Shown here: piece by piece, positions 1-11,311 of the stretch | Numbering within the stretch: position 1 is the stretch's first letter | Layout: every line of letters starts with the position of its first letter | From: Gnetum montanum | Lineage: Eukaryota > Streptophyta > Gnetopsida > Gnetales > Gnetaceae | NCBI GenBank assembly: GCA_015680685.1 | Contig: MNCI01009529.1 | Location: 1 to 64,000, forward strand | Direction of reading: 5' to 3' | Length of the DNA: 64,000 nucleotides | Program-made: the position numbers and the translations under genes | Notes under the pieces: generated by a model | The model's input: only the letters and a program-made list of their open reading frames with translations | Databases searched by the model: none | Told to the model about the DNA's origin: nothing

Positions 1-982
1 AATCTATAAAATGGAAAAGGGATATAAAAGCCCATGCAAAATTAGCCAAATATTTAGCAAAAAAAAAAGAAATATAATTTTTCCAAGTGGGCCAGAGTTG
101 GAGCTAATCTTTTTAAATTTTTTAAATCTTTTTTTTTATCGCTTGAGGGCTTGTATTTCTTAATTTATTTGTATTTTATGGGCTGGAATGACCCATAAGT
201 TGTAAAATACATTGAACCTAGTCAAGAAAATCAAATTGCCAACACATACCCAACTCATGTACAACTTTCAAGCATAGATACATTGAACCTGGTCAAAGCA
301 AACCCTAGCCAAAATCCTAGCCCAAACCTATAAATACCCTACCAATTCACACAAATTGGAAAAAAAAAAACAAGGAGAGAGGAACAAGAACAACAACAAG
401 CAAGAACAAGGAGGCAAAGAGAAGCAAAGAAAAAGTAGCAAGAAGGAGAAGAAGATTGGAAGAGGCAAAGATTGGAGAAATTGGTGATGCACATCCGATT
501 TTTGGCTTCCGATTTCTTCTCATATTAATCACATTTCATCGTCACATCATTATGTCACATCATTCCAGGGCTAGGCATTTGACTTGCCGTCCACACTTGT
601 GCAACTACGCTTTGATCGGTGCATATTCTTGTTTAAAAACAATACAATACAGTTTCATTTTTGCCTCTCATTTACATTATTTACTTCAGTTTATCTTCTG
701 TTTACAATATAACTTTGTTTACGCTTTATTCATAATTCAGTACACTTTATTTACATTTCGTATCACTGTTTACATTTCGTTTACATCCTGTTTACGATAA
801 CCCCAGCGCTAGCCGTAGCTTACGGTCGGGGAAGTCCTTGGTTGATTTACATGCAAATCATCCAAGGCACTCTGCCTTCGTTCCCTTTTCCAGCTTGCCC
901 TCAAGCGAAGGTAGGGTCCACTGTGGCTGTCCAATGATCTCTCGGTGTCTGTTTCCCTTCCAGCCTTACACCGACGATTTAG
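1..982 (+). repeat. LTR-like segment of a gypsy element, promoter at 329
   Basis: The segment holds a plant TATA box (TATAAATA, 329-336) embedded in CCTATAAATACCC, a context seen in the other LTRs of this window, followed by a purine-rich stretch (about 358-470). From 650 to 795 there is a loose run of TTTACA-type words. The tail (800-980) is more GC-rich than its surroundings. At about 985 the sequence changes abruptly to in-frame RNase H/integrase coding sequence. No protein-coding potential is convincing here. I read this as an LTR or LTR-leader lying against, or inserted into, the pol remnant that follows; its left end is outside the window and no second LTR copy was found. Confidence 0.45.
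329..336 (+). promoter_or_regulatory. TATA box of left-end LTR
   Basis: TATAAATA preceded by CCCAAACC and followed by CCCTACC. The same CTTATAAATACCC context recurs at 33099, 35117 and 51196 inside recognised LTRs. Confidence 0.5.
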
Positions 983-984
983 GT

Positions 985-2505
985 CAGTACACAGACCACA
1001 GTGCAATCCGCTTTCTCATGAACAAGCCAACGGTGAGCCCTTGTGTCATATAGTGGCTCATGATCTTGCAGGGATTGAATCTTACAATGGTAGATCGAAA
1101 AGGGACTGAAAATGTGATCGCTGATTACTTCTCTCACTTAAGATGGGATAAAAAAGAGGAGGAAAGCTCGCTCTCTAATTAGTTTCTAGATGAACTCCTC
1201 TTTACAGGATTAATAAGTGAATAAATGCCTACAAAAGCAATATGGTATAATGACATCCTCACATATCTTCTCACTCAAGAGATGCCACAGGACTTGGGTT
1301 TTAGGAAGAAGCAACAATTTCTTCATTAGGTCAAATACTTCATGAAAATTAATGGACACCTCTACAATGTTTATGTTAATGGCCTGATTCATTGGTGTGT
1401 CCCTGACGAAGATCAACTATGCATTCTCTAGGATGCTTATGAAGGGCCTTGTGGAGACCACTATGTAGAGAGAGACACGATCATAAAAATCCTGATGGTA
1501 GGATATTATTGGCCTACAATCTTTAGGGATACCTACATGTTCGTCAAGTCTTGTGAATGTTGTCAACGAGATGGGGGGATGATCGGTCACATGGAAGATC
1601 CTCAATAGTGGATTCAAACACTAGAACCTTTTGACATATGGGGCATTAACTTCATGGGTTCCATCACACCCATGTCCAACAGGAAGGCATATATTATAGT
1701 AGCAGTTGACTAATACACCAAATGAGTAGAAGCAATACCTATTATTGATTGTACATCATCCATTGCTACTAAATTTATAGAACAAAATATTGTGAATATG
1801 TTTGGAGTGCCACATTTACTAATTTCTAAAAATGGAATGCATTTCACAAGTGCCACCTTTAGAAAATTAATGCAATGCTTGGGGGTAGAACATACCTTAC
1901 CATCCCCAAGTCAATGATCAAGGAGAGGTAACCAACCACAAGATCACAAAAATACTAACGTATACCATTAGCAAATATAGGAAGGATTGAAGTACAAAAC
2001 TTAACAATGCTCTCTGGGCTTATCATTCAACTTGGGAACTTCCTATTTACTATTCTCCCTACAAGTTAGTGTACAAGAAACTTCTAATGCTCCCAATTCA
2101 ATCCAAGCTTCGTACACTCTGAAAAGCCTGTGATCTAAACCTTAACCTAAGTCTAGCACAGAAAAAAAATATTAATCAACTTGAACATGTTAGATAAAAA
2201 TCGATTAGTGGCCCTATCCTTAAATAAGGTGAACAAGGCATTTAGTAAGCAATGTTATGACCTTAGAATTAGGAAAGTAAAACTTCAACTAGGAGATAAG
2301 GTTCTCTATTGGAACCCCATAGATGTACCCCAAAAGAAAAAATTCCAAACATTGTGGGAGGGACCTTATGTAATTGATCAAACCTTTCCCTTTGGGGCCA
2401 TGTTGATGTAAAGCTTGAAGGCCCAAGTAAAAAGTAGTTGGTCAAAATTCAACAAGTAAGCCTTTCCTCAAACTTAGATAGGCCAATGCAATTACCACCT
2501 CAATG
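985..2505 (+). pseudogene. pol: Ty3/gypsy pol remnant: RNase H tail and integrase
   Basis: One frame (985 to about 1910) reads the end of RNase H (YTDHSAIRFL, then GTENVIADYFSHL), the linker, an integrase zinc-binding region (CGDHY ... CECCQR, about 1450-1570) and the integrase core (GINFMGSI at about 1640; AYIIVAVD at 1690). After a frameshift the integrase C-terminus continues (2181-2411, ending near WEGPYVIDQ). The enzyme would have inserted element DNA into the chromosome. The copy is dead: several in-frame stops (for example at 1048 and 1609), and the first catalytic Asp is Asn (AAC, 1648-1650). RT and the start of RNase H are missing, cut at about 985. The linker and core resemble the Athila/Tat branch of gypsy; lineage not certain. 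Confidence 0.8.
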
Positions 2506-3182
2506 AATGAACAACCACGTTCTATTTTTTGGATCTCCTCCTTCCATCTTAGTCATGGGGGAGATGGCCATCTGTGCTGACAATCCATTTAGCTTCTCAA
2601 ATTTTCTACCTTTTTGGTTTTCATGTTTTTGATTTTTACAAATTATTTATTTTACAAATTGTTGATTTTTCAAATTTTTCTAATTTTACACCATCTTTAG
2701 TACCTTTGAACCTTCTTGTCTATTTTACATTTTCTTATATATTTTATTTTGTTTGGTTTGATATAAGTGTGACATTTCCTTATTTTTGCTAATAAAAATT
2801 GCTTTATTGTCACAAGACACAGTGTCATTGTTGCTATTTACTAATGATGATTTGTGCTTAATGTTGTGATTGTCAATGTTTGGTTTTTATTTTTGAATTT
2901 TGATGTCTGATAACTTTGGCATGGTTTATTTTTCATGGAATAGGCAATGAGTCCATGTCATCCAACCATCCAATGAACTCTATGATTTTCCTTGTTTTGG
3001 GAATTTGAGATCCCTTCCATTAACATAAAGTTCCAAAATTAGGAAGGATTCAAGGTTTGTAAAGGGTGTGACTTCAAGGGGACTCAATACTCTTTGTACT
3101 CTTGTACTTACTTGAGTGCTTAAGTGTCTTTTACAAACTTCTTACATGTCCATACCACCCACTAATAGGAAGTCAAATAATA

Positions 3183-3330
3183 TCGTTGCATGGTGTGGTT
3201 CCCATAAAAAAAAAGAGAAACAATAGAAATTCAAAGCACATCCCTTCGACATGAATAAGTCCTTGCATGGTATGGTTCCCATTTAAAAAAAATAATGGGA
3301 ATTCAAAGCACATCCCTTGGACAAATAAAT
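3183..3330. repeat. two-copy tandem duplication, about 77 bp unit
   Basis: Copy 1 starts TCGTTGCATGGTGTGGTTCC (3183) and copy 2 TCCTTGCATGGTATGGTTCC (3260). Both continue with an A-rich run and TTCAAAGCACATCCCTT. The copies differ by point changes and A-run length, so the duplication is not recent. Confidence 0.75.
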
Positions 3331-4117
3331 GGGCTACAAGCATTACAACATGCACCTATGCCTGAAGGTCCCCTTTAATTAAGGCCCTCTTTCTCACTTC
3401 CTACTTCTCTTTTCTTCTCTGTGGAATGGTGGTTGTTTTGTGGAAGTACTCTTGTGTCTCAAGTGAGTGGATTGGTCTTAGAGTGATGATGTAAAGTCAT
3501 TGAAAGTGGATGGTTTTGGTCTGGACTGAGGAAGGATCTTCTTGGGTCATTTTAAACACAAATTTCACAAGGGACTTCTTATGACCTCAATTTGAAACTC
3601 CATTCCAACTTCTCTATCATCCATCCATGCTACCATAACTCACCTCACTACCATGTTCTATGTTATGCTCTATGTCTTGGTCTGATGTGTTGGGATTCTT
3701 GAGTAGATTCTTTCAAGTTGGTCCTTAAACTTTCATGACCATTAATTGACTGTGGGTCCCACAAAGTCTTCAATTGGGATTATGCAAGGGCAAAAAGGGC
3801 ATGAACCTACTATGGGGAGGATCCACTTGCATGGCTCTTGGTCTAGTTAGTTAAGGTTCCTTATCTTTGACATTGCCACAACCCTATCTTTCACATATTC
3901 CATTAAGTATTCTACTCAGTGCTCCTTAATCTTTCTTTTCATTCATTCACTAAAGCATTTTTTCTCCATTTCCCAAATTTATGAGCTTCAACACCCTCTT
4001 CTCATGCTGTCATATTGTTCTTGGTTCTTTAAGCCTTCATTTAACCCTAATTTCATCCAAAAATTCCTTGTATTTTGAAAGTTTGACCAAAGTCAATAGT
4101 GATCAATGGTTGTGTTG

Positions 4118-4170
4118 ATGAGGCCTTAATGACTGGGCCTCATTGATGCACTATGTACATGCTATATATA
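4118..4170 (+). promoter_or_regulatory. hairpin plus TATA-like element
   Basis: A perfect 8-bp inverted repeat (ATGAGGCC 4118-4125, GGCCTCAT 4136-4143, 10-nt loop) is followed 20 bp later by TATATATA (4163-4170). The local layout is the same as at 7770-7854, which suggests two related LTR promoters. It could also drive the open frame that begins at 4620. Confidence 0.4.
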
Positions 4171-4619
4171 CCGCCTAGCACTTAGGAATCTTTTACCATT
4201 TTCTCATAACACATGAGGAGTTTTTGTAATTTTTTAGAGCCCAAAACCTTCCAGAGCTCATAACTTCCTAATTGTTTGTCCAAATCACTTTATGTTTTGA
4301 CCCTGCACTTACTGGAGGTAAGATCTTTATTGTGTGGGCCACAAACCTTAAGGCTTCTAATGAAAAGTTTCCTAAATTCCCAAAGGGTTAATAATATTAA
4401 TAACATAGAAGCATCATTTTTTTAAAGATTAACCCTTTTGACAACCTCTGAGATGGTTTATTAATGATAATACATAAATAAAATGATAATTGGATTAATT
4501 AAATCAATCATAATCACAACTTAGCCAAAGTGTAACTATCCTTAAGAGATAAAGGTATTCCAATTGCTTTAAGGTTACATAATGATTACTACTAATTCAT
4601 GGTCTCGTTATGATTATAG

Positions 4620-7480
4620 ATGACACCAAAATAGAAATGCTTGCAAGAAGGAAAATCCTCGCAACCATGGGAGAAGCGGTCTAGAGCTAGAAGGGACCAA
4701 TAAGAATAGGGACAAGAATTACTAGAAGAAATCCATGTAATGTGACCTCTTCATGAGGAGCCCAAAGTGGAATCTGTTTGACAGATTCTAGAAGAAGAAG
4801 TGGTGATAGAACAATCCCAAAGAGGAGAAGTGCTTGGACCTATACCAAGGCTTGAGGTCACTTTGACTCAAGCTTACCTTGATATCATTAGGTCCCAAGA
4901 AATTCAATGATCCATTCTTTAAGAGATCAACTTTGGACCATTTATAGAGAAAGCTCCAGAGGATGTCAAGACACAACTACAAGCCTCTCCCATTTGACCA
5001 GTATTCACATATAGTGGGGAATGGTACATGGGAGAGACATTTCTCTTTTGAAGTAGCCAAAGGCTAGGGTTCATTTTCAAAATCAAGGACATTCAAGAGT
5101 CCTACTCAGTAGAAGCTATCGCATAGGCACTTGGGATGCTTGACACTGGAACATAGCTAGTAGAACTATCCATAAAAGGTAATCCTGAGGCCAAGAAGGA
5201 GTGGACCCAATGATGCTACAAGGTTGAATATAAGGAGTATGGTGCAGTCACACTGGCAGAGCAAATTTACTTCAAGATTATGGCCTTTCACCTCAATCCA
5301 CTAGTGAAGCCAAGCAAACTAATCACCTTCTCCACCTAAGCATGCACCGCTCTAAGTAGAAAATGTTTTGTCAACCTTCCATAGCTAATCTACTTATAGA
5401 TCAAGAAGCATTTCATGGAAAAAGAATGTAGAAGGAAGACCCTTCCCTTTCTGTGCCTCATCAAGAAACTTTGTAAAAGGGTAGGCATTGTTCAGTATTC
5501 GAATAATATCCTTAGGCATGCTCCTTTGACCTCATGGTTAGAGATCATGAAAGACAAAATGCCAGTGACAACCCAAGAGGAGGAGTAGCCACCACCACCA
5601 CCCACTTAGGAAACAATACTAAAGGCTTGTACAATCATTGAACGCTTACACAAAATTTGAGAATAGCTCTTGAGTGAATAAGAGCAATGTGTAGGAATGA
5701 GTGGGGTAGATCCATCTATGTATCGGCCAGCAATGAGTCACCTTGATGAGGTGTCTTGGACTGTTAGGTAGATGGAGAGGGGTGGTCCAATCTTTTCTAC
5801 CCAATGAATGCAGATACCCATGAGGTTAGATCCCAACACTTGGGAGGTGATGGTGTCATTATCGTAATACCATTTATTCCTAGAAATCTTTGGGAATGCT
5901 GCCACTTTCTCGATGTGGTTGAGGAAGGTGAAGAGGCAACTGTCTTGGTGATGTAGCATCATGGGTAGGAGATAGTAGCTGAAGTAGTGGTTGACCATGT
6001 AGCTGAAGCATTGAATGCACCCACGATGTCTATACTAGATGTATCTGCACTTTGAGATGTGTAGATGTTTGTAGGCATGGTTAGCAGAAAATTAGACATA
6101 ACCCAACATGAGAAATTGCTAGAATGATTGGTGGGAACTGGGCAACTAACTCCAAACATCTTTAACCTTCTGGAAGACATCACTACAACCTAGTTAGAGC
6201 TACTTAACACAATGGGAAAATGCATTATCGTGGAGGATCAACTTGAAATGGCCCATGAAAGAAACCAACACCTGGCTGTGAAGATTGCTAAACTTTGTGT
6301 TCGACTTGTAGATCCTGTGATCCTCAACCTAGCAGTAATAAGAGATGAAGCTTTCAAATAGCTTCAAGAAAGATTTCAAAAGGCTGAGGATGAGGTAGTA
6401 GTTACCATCTTCAAATAGTCCAAAGTTGAAGTTGAAGTGTATGCAATTCAAAAGGACTTGAACCAGATGTGATAGGAGAATGAAGCCTTGATTGCATAGA
6501 ACTATCACTTCCAAAATGTTAATACTTAAAAGGACCAAATGTAGGAGTTCATTCATCAATAGTAGGATCAACTTGCCAAAGTGAACACTAAATTGAAGAG
6601 ATTGGCTGCAGAGAACCAAAATTTGTGAATGGAGGAAGTGCATGCCTTACGCAAAAAGTCTACCATCGAAATTGCCACCTAGAAAAATGAGGGCCTCAAA
6701 TTTGAGAAAGCGAAGAAGTACTATATGGACCAAGTTGGCCTATAGAAAGAAGTTAATGAGAAACACATCCAAATGGTAAAGGGAAAATTGAATGAAGCCC
6801 TCTAGCAACTCTAACAAGGAAGAGAAATGTGGCAACCCATTTTTGATTGGATCAACTCCTACAACAAAGCGAAGATCCACTTAAAGGAGTTGCAAATTGA
6901 GGAGATGAAAAACTATATGGAGTTGGCCAATCTCTGATATACAAACTTGGTAATGTTGACTTCTAGATGGACATGGTCATAATTAGAATAGCAAGTGACT
7001 AGCTTGTATCTATTATATGAGGCAAAGTTCAAGCACCACAAAGATGCCAAGTAGAAGCTTGAAATTGCAAACGTTGAACTTGAAGTTCTCATAGCATAGT
7101 TTGAGAGATCAATGATCAATTGTTGAGAACCTAGCTAGATGGATAAATGACTACTGGTAGCTGAAATACATGGTTAGGGCATTTGACATTGAATGCAAAC
7201 AGTTCGCTACCTAGTTTATCAATGCTAAGGAGCTATTTCTAGCAATCTCATGTCCCTGGGATTTGCCCATTCCAAGCCACATTGATGAAGCTACATGGAC
7301 GGTGTATGATCCCAGGAGTAAGGAGGAGAAAATGAGAGCACTGTTGAATGCTTTCTTCCTCCCACTTGAAGTTGTAGAGTAGAAGGATAGCCACAGCCAC
7401 CTCAACTACCCATGTGTAAAGTTGGTGAAGGTTCCTCAGAGCCTCAAGAACCACCACAACCTGAGATCATCTAATTTTCT
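4620..7480 (+). pseudogene. long decayed ORF of unknown function with coiled-coil C-terminal half
   Basis: From ATG at 4620 a frame continues for roughly 950 codons with at least one frameshift (between about 5500 and 6250); nearly all interruptions are TAG/TAA/TGA at plausible Gln, Arg or Trp positions. The first third looks globular (for example LTQAYLDIIRSQ at 4863 and KEYGAVTLAEQIYFKIMAF at about 5240). A short proline run (about 5590-5605) follows. The second half is strongly coiled-coil in character, rich in Glu, Lys, Gln and Leu (about 6220-7110), ending with KEEKMRALLNAFFLPLEVVE near 7320-7378. I do not recognise a family. The position, close to LTR-like DNA, suggests an extra ORF carried by a retrotransposon; whether it is a distant relative of the antisense genes at 40.5-45.0 kb and 56.0-59.7 kb (also coiled-coil) is untested. 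A captured host gene remnant is the alternative. Confidence 0.45.
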
Positions 7481-8500
7481 TCAACAAGCTTTACATAATC
7501 AAGAAATGTGCTATCCAATTTTGAAGAGTCATGTCATGGTGTTTAATTTTGTGTCCTAAACACCACCATTTTTTGTAATGTGTGGATTCGTATACCTAAG
7601 CACTCCATTCTTTGTCAAGTCAGTTAGTTTGTTTTGTTTGAAGAAAAGTCAGTCAATAATCCCAGACCTTTCTAATTCTGTAAAAGAACTCAAGGATGAG
7701 TTTTCATTCAATTGTAGGGGTATGATGAGTCATGTTTAGTTGGCTGCATTGATGTGGCCTGGTCCACTAGGCCTCATCAACGAGGCCCCATCGACACATC
7801 TTACCATGTGTCGATGAGGCCCATCAACGTAGTGTCATTTTCTAGTTATAAATATGTGTGTAAAGCAATAGTTATGATAATTAGAGATTGTAGTTGCAAT
7901 GAAGCTCTTACAGTTTTTCCATTTGGAAGTTAGAATTTTCTCCCAAGTGCCCGCAAGAGGAGTCATTGAGTGTATGGATCTTTATTCGAGCATTGTTGTA
8001 CTTGAGCACGATAGTGTGTGTAGCAATAAAGATAAGCTTTCTGATAAACCTTGTAGCACTTTGGATAGATTAGCTATTTTAATCCTACATTCAATGTTTT
8101 TAATTATTTATTAAATATTTTCCATTAGTTATTAAATATTTTTCAGTTATTACATTAATGAAGAAATTAAGCCAGATAGATTACACACATAAGTACAACC
8201 ACTTTGAGCATAACACGTATTTGCTTGGTAATCCCAGCAACATTATTACTTGGTATGCTTAGTAGCATAGTGCTTGGTCACCCAGTAGTGGATACGTGGG
8301 TTCAGGACGTGTATGGAAAGTGGGATCGGATGCTTATGTTAGGAGCAGTTAAACGCTAGTTAATTAATTAATTTAGTTTGGTTAATCCAATTCCTTTTAT
8401 CTACATTTTAAGCACCAAACTATAAAACATAAAATGATAAAAATTGGATGCCTTAATTACACTTAACCATACCAACGAATGTCATAAGTGTAATTAGAAA
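7481..8500 (+). repeat. LTR-like segment with double hairpin and TATA
   Basis: After the decayed ORF comes GTAGGGGTATGA (about 7716-7727), a weak polypurine-like stretch, then AT-rich DNA with two hairpins (7770-7816) and a TATA box (7847-7854). No convincing gene; a short open frame at 7899-8114 is probably chance. The 3' limit is not visible. Confidence 0.35.
7770..7854 (+). promoter_or_regulatory. paired perfect hairpins upstream of a TATA box
   Basis: Hairpin 1: GGCCTC (7770-7775), 6-nt loop, GAGGCC (7782-7787). Hairpin 2: CATCGACACAT (7789-7799), 6-nt loop, ATGTGTCGATG (7806-7816), a perfect 11-bp stem. TATAAATA follows at 7847-7854. Confidence 0.55.
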
Positions 8501-9520
8501 GAGAACAATTAACCTTAAGGCTAGATTCACTTCCTAAAGGACTAGTGCATTGGAAATGATAAAGTCCATGGAATTTGACCAGATCACATGTGAACGCTTT
8601 TTGATTTGTATGGTTTGACATAGGGGTTCTTCACCACTCATCATGGATCCTCCCCAAAGTAGGGTTCAGTCCTTAGTGCCCTTGTATAACCACACATATA
8701 AGTGTTTGTAGGTAGTCAAGGAGTTGAATGTAAAACATACGTGTCTTCCAAAACATACATGTTAGTATTGCCTTGATGAGAAAATAACACTATATTATTT
8801 AAAACCATTAAAATATGATTTTATATAGTAATGAGATGAAATGGAATTAGCAAGGATTGTAGAAAATGGGATATGAGGTGTCTTAGCATAGGCATAATGA
8901 ATTCTATGTGTGATGTATGGTTAAGATAATCATTAGCCCTTCCGTCCAAGATCCAAACCAAGTCCATACCACTTACTAGTGACATCGCATTGCTTCATCC
9001 CAAAACTAACAATCATAAGATTATCACAACTGTAAGGAGTATTAACACTTGACAATGAATTTCAAGGAAGTATTTTATTAATAGGAAACTTTATTTTTTA
9101 AAGGAGACTTGGCCATTAGATAAAGGAGTATCTTTAGGCATGGGTAACATGTCTTTCTAGCCTTGTAACCAATTGAAGTTCAAGAAACCTTAAAATTTCT
9201 AAGAGGTCGTCTATCTTCAAGCGTGGGTAACATGTCTTTCCAGTGGAATACCTAGTAAGTTTTATTCTATGTATTTATTAGATTATTACTGTGTCAACCT
9301 TACCAGAGGACTACTTTCAGGAATGGGTAACATGTCTTTCTAGTGACATGGTAAGACATCACTTATTTTAGACATACTTCCATTTTTTCTTAGAACTCAA
9401 TTAAATAATACAACTTAATAGTAGGATAAGACTCATAGTAGTAGCTTTAGAGAATCTAGAAATACCCTTGATGTCACACCCTTTTCATTCCTACTTAGTT
9501 CTTTACTTTTCTATCCTGGC
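8501..9520. repeat. non-coding repeat DNA, inverted relative of 2.9-3.9 kb
   Basis: No gene. GGATCCTCCCC with flanking TGCCCTTGTATAA (8640-8690) and CCCTTGATGTCACACCCTTT (about 9468-9487) match the reverse complement of sequence near 3770-3835 and 2990-3080. Three copies of GGGTAACATGTCTTTC lie at 9142-9340. Confidence 0.4.
9141..9345. repeat. three spaced copies of a 16-20 bp motif
   Basis: TGGGTAACATGTCTTTC occurs at 9141, 9224 and 9324, each followed by C/TAG and preceded by a similar CTTYARGC-type context. Spacings of 83 and 100 bp suggest a decayed tandem repeat. Confidence 0.7.
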
Positions 9521-10389
9521 ATAATGATCACAAGTTTATTTTAGTTTTATTGGGAATAGAATGTCATTATGGTCATTATAAGAACCTCTTATTATTGGAA
9601 ATAAGTAGATGGATGATGTTGTCTCACTGCATATATAAGTAGTCCTTCAATTACTTTATAACATAGGGTGAAATTCCCATTGTTTGGACTACATCTTGTT
9701 TTATTCCTTTATATTTTATTGAAAAATTTAATAGAAATATGTACATGAAAGATAGTAAGAATCAAGGAAAAATGGTAAGAACAGAAAAATGTATAAAGAA
9801 TTTAAAAGATATTAATGAATGAAAAAATGAGTAAGAAATAGAAAAAGTATAGAAGAATGGAAAAAATGTTAAATAATGTAAAAATTAGTAAGAAATGTGA
9901 AAAGTATAACAACAATTATTAGTCAAAATATTATAAAATAAAAAAACTTGAAAGACATTTATTAATTCCTAATTCAAGATAGGAGATCTCCCTCATGACT
10001 GAACTTATGGATGAGTGTTCAGAAAATGGATCCTAGGTTCCTAGAATCATACACTCTAGGTTTATTGTTTATCATCCTTAGTGATTTAGATTTTTATTTA
10101 TTATCCCATGTGACATTCATGATAATCAATTTTTTATCTTTTGGAGATATATATTTGGTTGGACTGCATGGTCTTTTCATTTCAAATGATCCAACTATGT
10201 TTTGTTATTTATTCTTACATTTAGATTTTGAGTCTCCATGTTAACTACTTGTTGTTGATGTATGGTAATGGTTTAGGATATCCTTTTGTAAGTTCTTGAT
10301 TGAGGTCATTTTCTTTAGGTAGGAATAAATAAGTAAATTTGGGCGTTTCCATGCATATATTGGGTCATTTTATATTCTCATTTCTTAAC
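9521..10389. other. AT-rich stretch without recognisable feature
   Basis: Strongly A-rich from about 9720 to 9960 with many AAATG/GTAAGAA words. A 77-codon open frame at 10011-10244 is T-rich and hydrophobic and looks like a chance frame. RT of the - strand element to the right would be expected here but is absent, so that element is truncated at about 10390. Confidence 0.4.
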
Positions 10390-10920
10390 CACTAGGTATC
10401 TTTTAGTTTAATGACCGTTATTTTTTTTTGTATACATACCTGTTTTTCACATTTGTTGTGGGCTAGTGTAAGGGTCATGTTGACATTTTGAACTTTCAAT
10501 ACACAACTACATCCTTCTTTATCATAAGTAATGCATGTAATTCTTTGCATTTGTATAGCTCCTTGCACATCTTCCTTAGAAATTTCCAAGGACAAGTGTC
10601 TCATTCCTAGCTTAGCATCAATTGTACTAGGCCATGATCTTTCCATAATGATAGGAAAGTGCCTATTATCATTCTTTACATTGATCATAAGAAAATTTGC
10701 TAGATAAGACCATCCATTGATAATGGTTACCACATATTTTGTTTGTCCCAAAGGAATGGTAACTAATTGATCTGCAAGTTCTAGTCTTATGTTGCACTTC
10801 TTTAGTGACATTAGGTTCCATGCTTTGTATGTTTCTTAAGATACCAAGTTAACTCTAGAAACTAAGTCTAGTAGAGCTTTGCATGGTGAATTTTGAGCAA
10901 TTTGTAAATAAACCATTAGG
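10390..10920 (-). pseudogene. retropepsin-like protease remnant of a gypsy element
   Basis: Reading right to left, LLDLVSRVNLV (about 10880-10910) stands where an aspartic protease shows its D-T/S-G flap-and-catalysis segment. It is followed by the typical RLELADQ, a central TIINGWSYLANFLMINV strand pair and a C-terminal IIMERSWPSTIDAKLG, the counterpart of the family's I-L-G-R-P-W/F-L-A segment. Protease would have cut the Gag-Pol polyprotein. The catalytic triplet reads D-L-V rather than D-T-G, so the copy is inactive. It belongs to a different gypsy family from the elements at 23-64 kb, nearer to Athila-type proteases. Downstream RT is missing. Confidence 0.7.
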
Positions 10921-11311
10921 TTTCTAGAATCTATTCTTTTCTTAGGAAGAGTTCTTGCTTTTATCTAATCTAATACTGTGTTAGTTAGCATGACAGTTGT
11001 AAGTTTTTGACTTGGTTATTGTGGAAGAATGATGAATGTAGGAGGATTTATCATAGGAGGAACTTGATTAGATGTAGTCCTTGCTCTACTAGCTTTTTTT
11101 GGATTATTCCTCAAATAAGGACATTTTCAAGATTTACCTTCAATGTTGCTAATATTATCCTCTCTTTGTATATTCACGGCCCTTGTAGCACTTTTTTGCT
11201 ATGGTTGTGATGATAGTTCTCCTCACATAGAAGGTGGTGGTATTAGTGGTAATGGATTGGGAGCTTGAAATGAGGAACCAACTACTAGTTGGGGTATGTA
11301 AAAACTTGGAT

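Larger units (their letters stand above)
2506..4619. repeat. non-coding, LTR-like DNA with tandem duplication
   Basis: No credible gene. A purine-rich tract GGGGGAGATGG (about 2556-2566) lies where a polypurine tract of the upstream pol remnant would be, so a 3' LTR may begin near 2571. A short tandem duplication lies at 3183-3330. A hairpin followed by a TATA-like TATATATA lies at 4118-4170. Parts (about 2990-3080 and 3770-3835) match, in inverted orientation, DNA at 8640-8690 and 9465-9510. LTR boundaries could not be fixed. Confidence 0.35.

Noticed and set aside
347-532. - strand open frame rich in Leu and Phe
   Set aside because: It is the reverse strand of a purine-rich (GAAGAA) leader; composition explains the open frame.
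838-1053. + strand frame containing DDLGQYTDHSAIRFL
   Set aside because: Only the last part is real (RNase H tail); the first part is LTR-like DNA read through by chance, so no separate gene was called.
10011-10244. 77-codon hydrophobic frame
   Set aside because: T-rich sequence gives Leu/Phe/Ile runs; no start context, no homolog, AT-rich surroundings.
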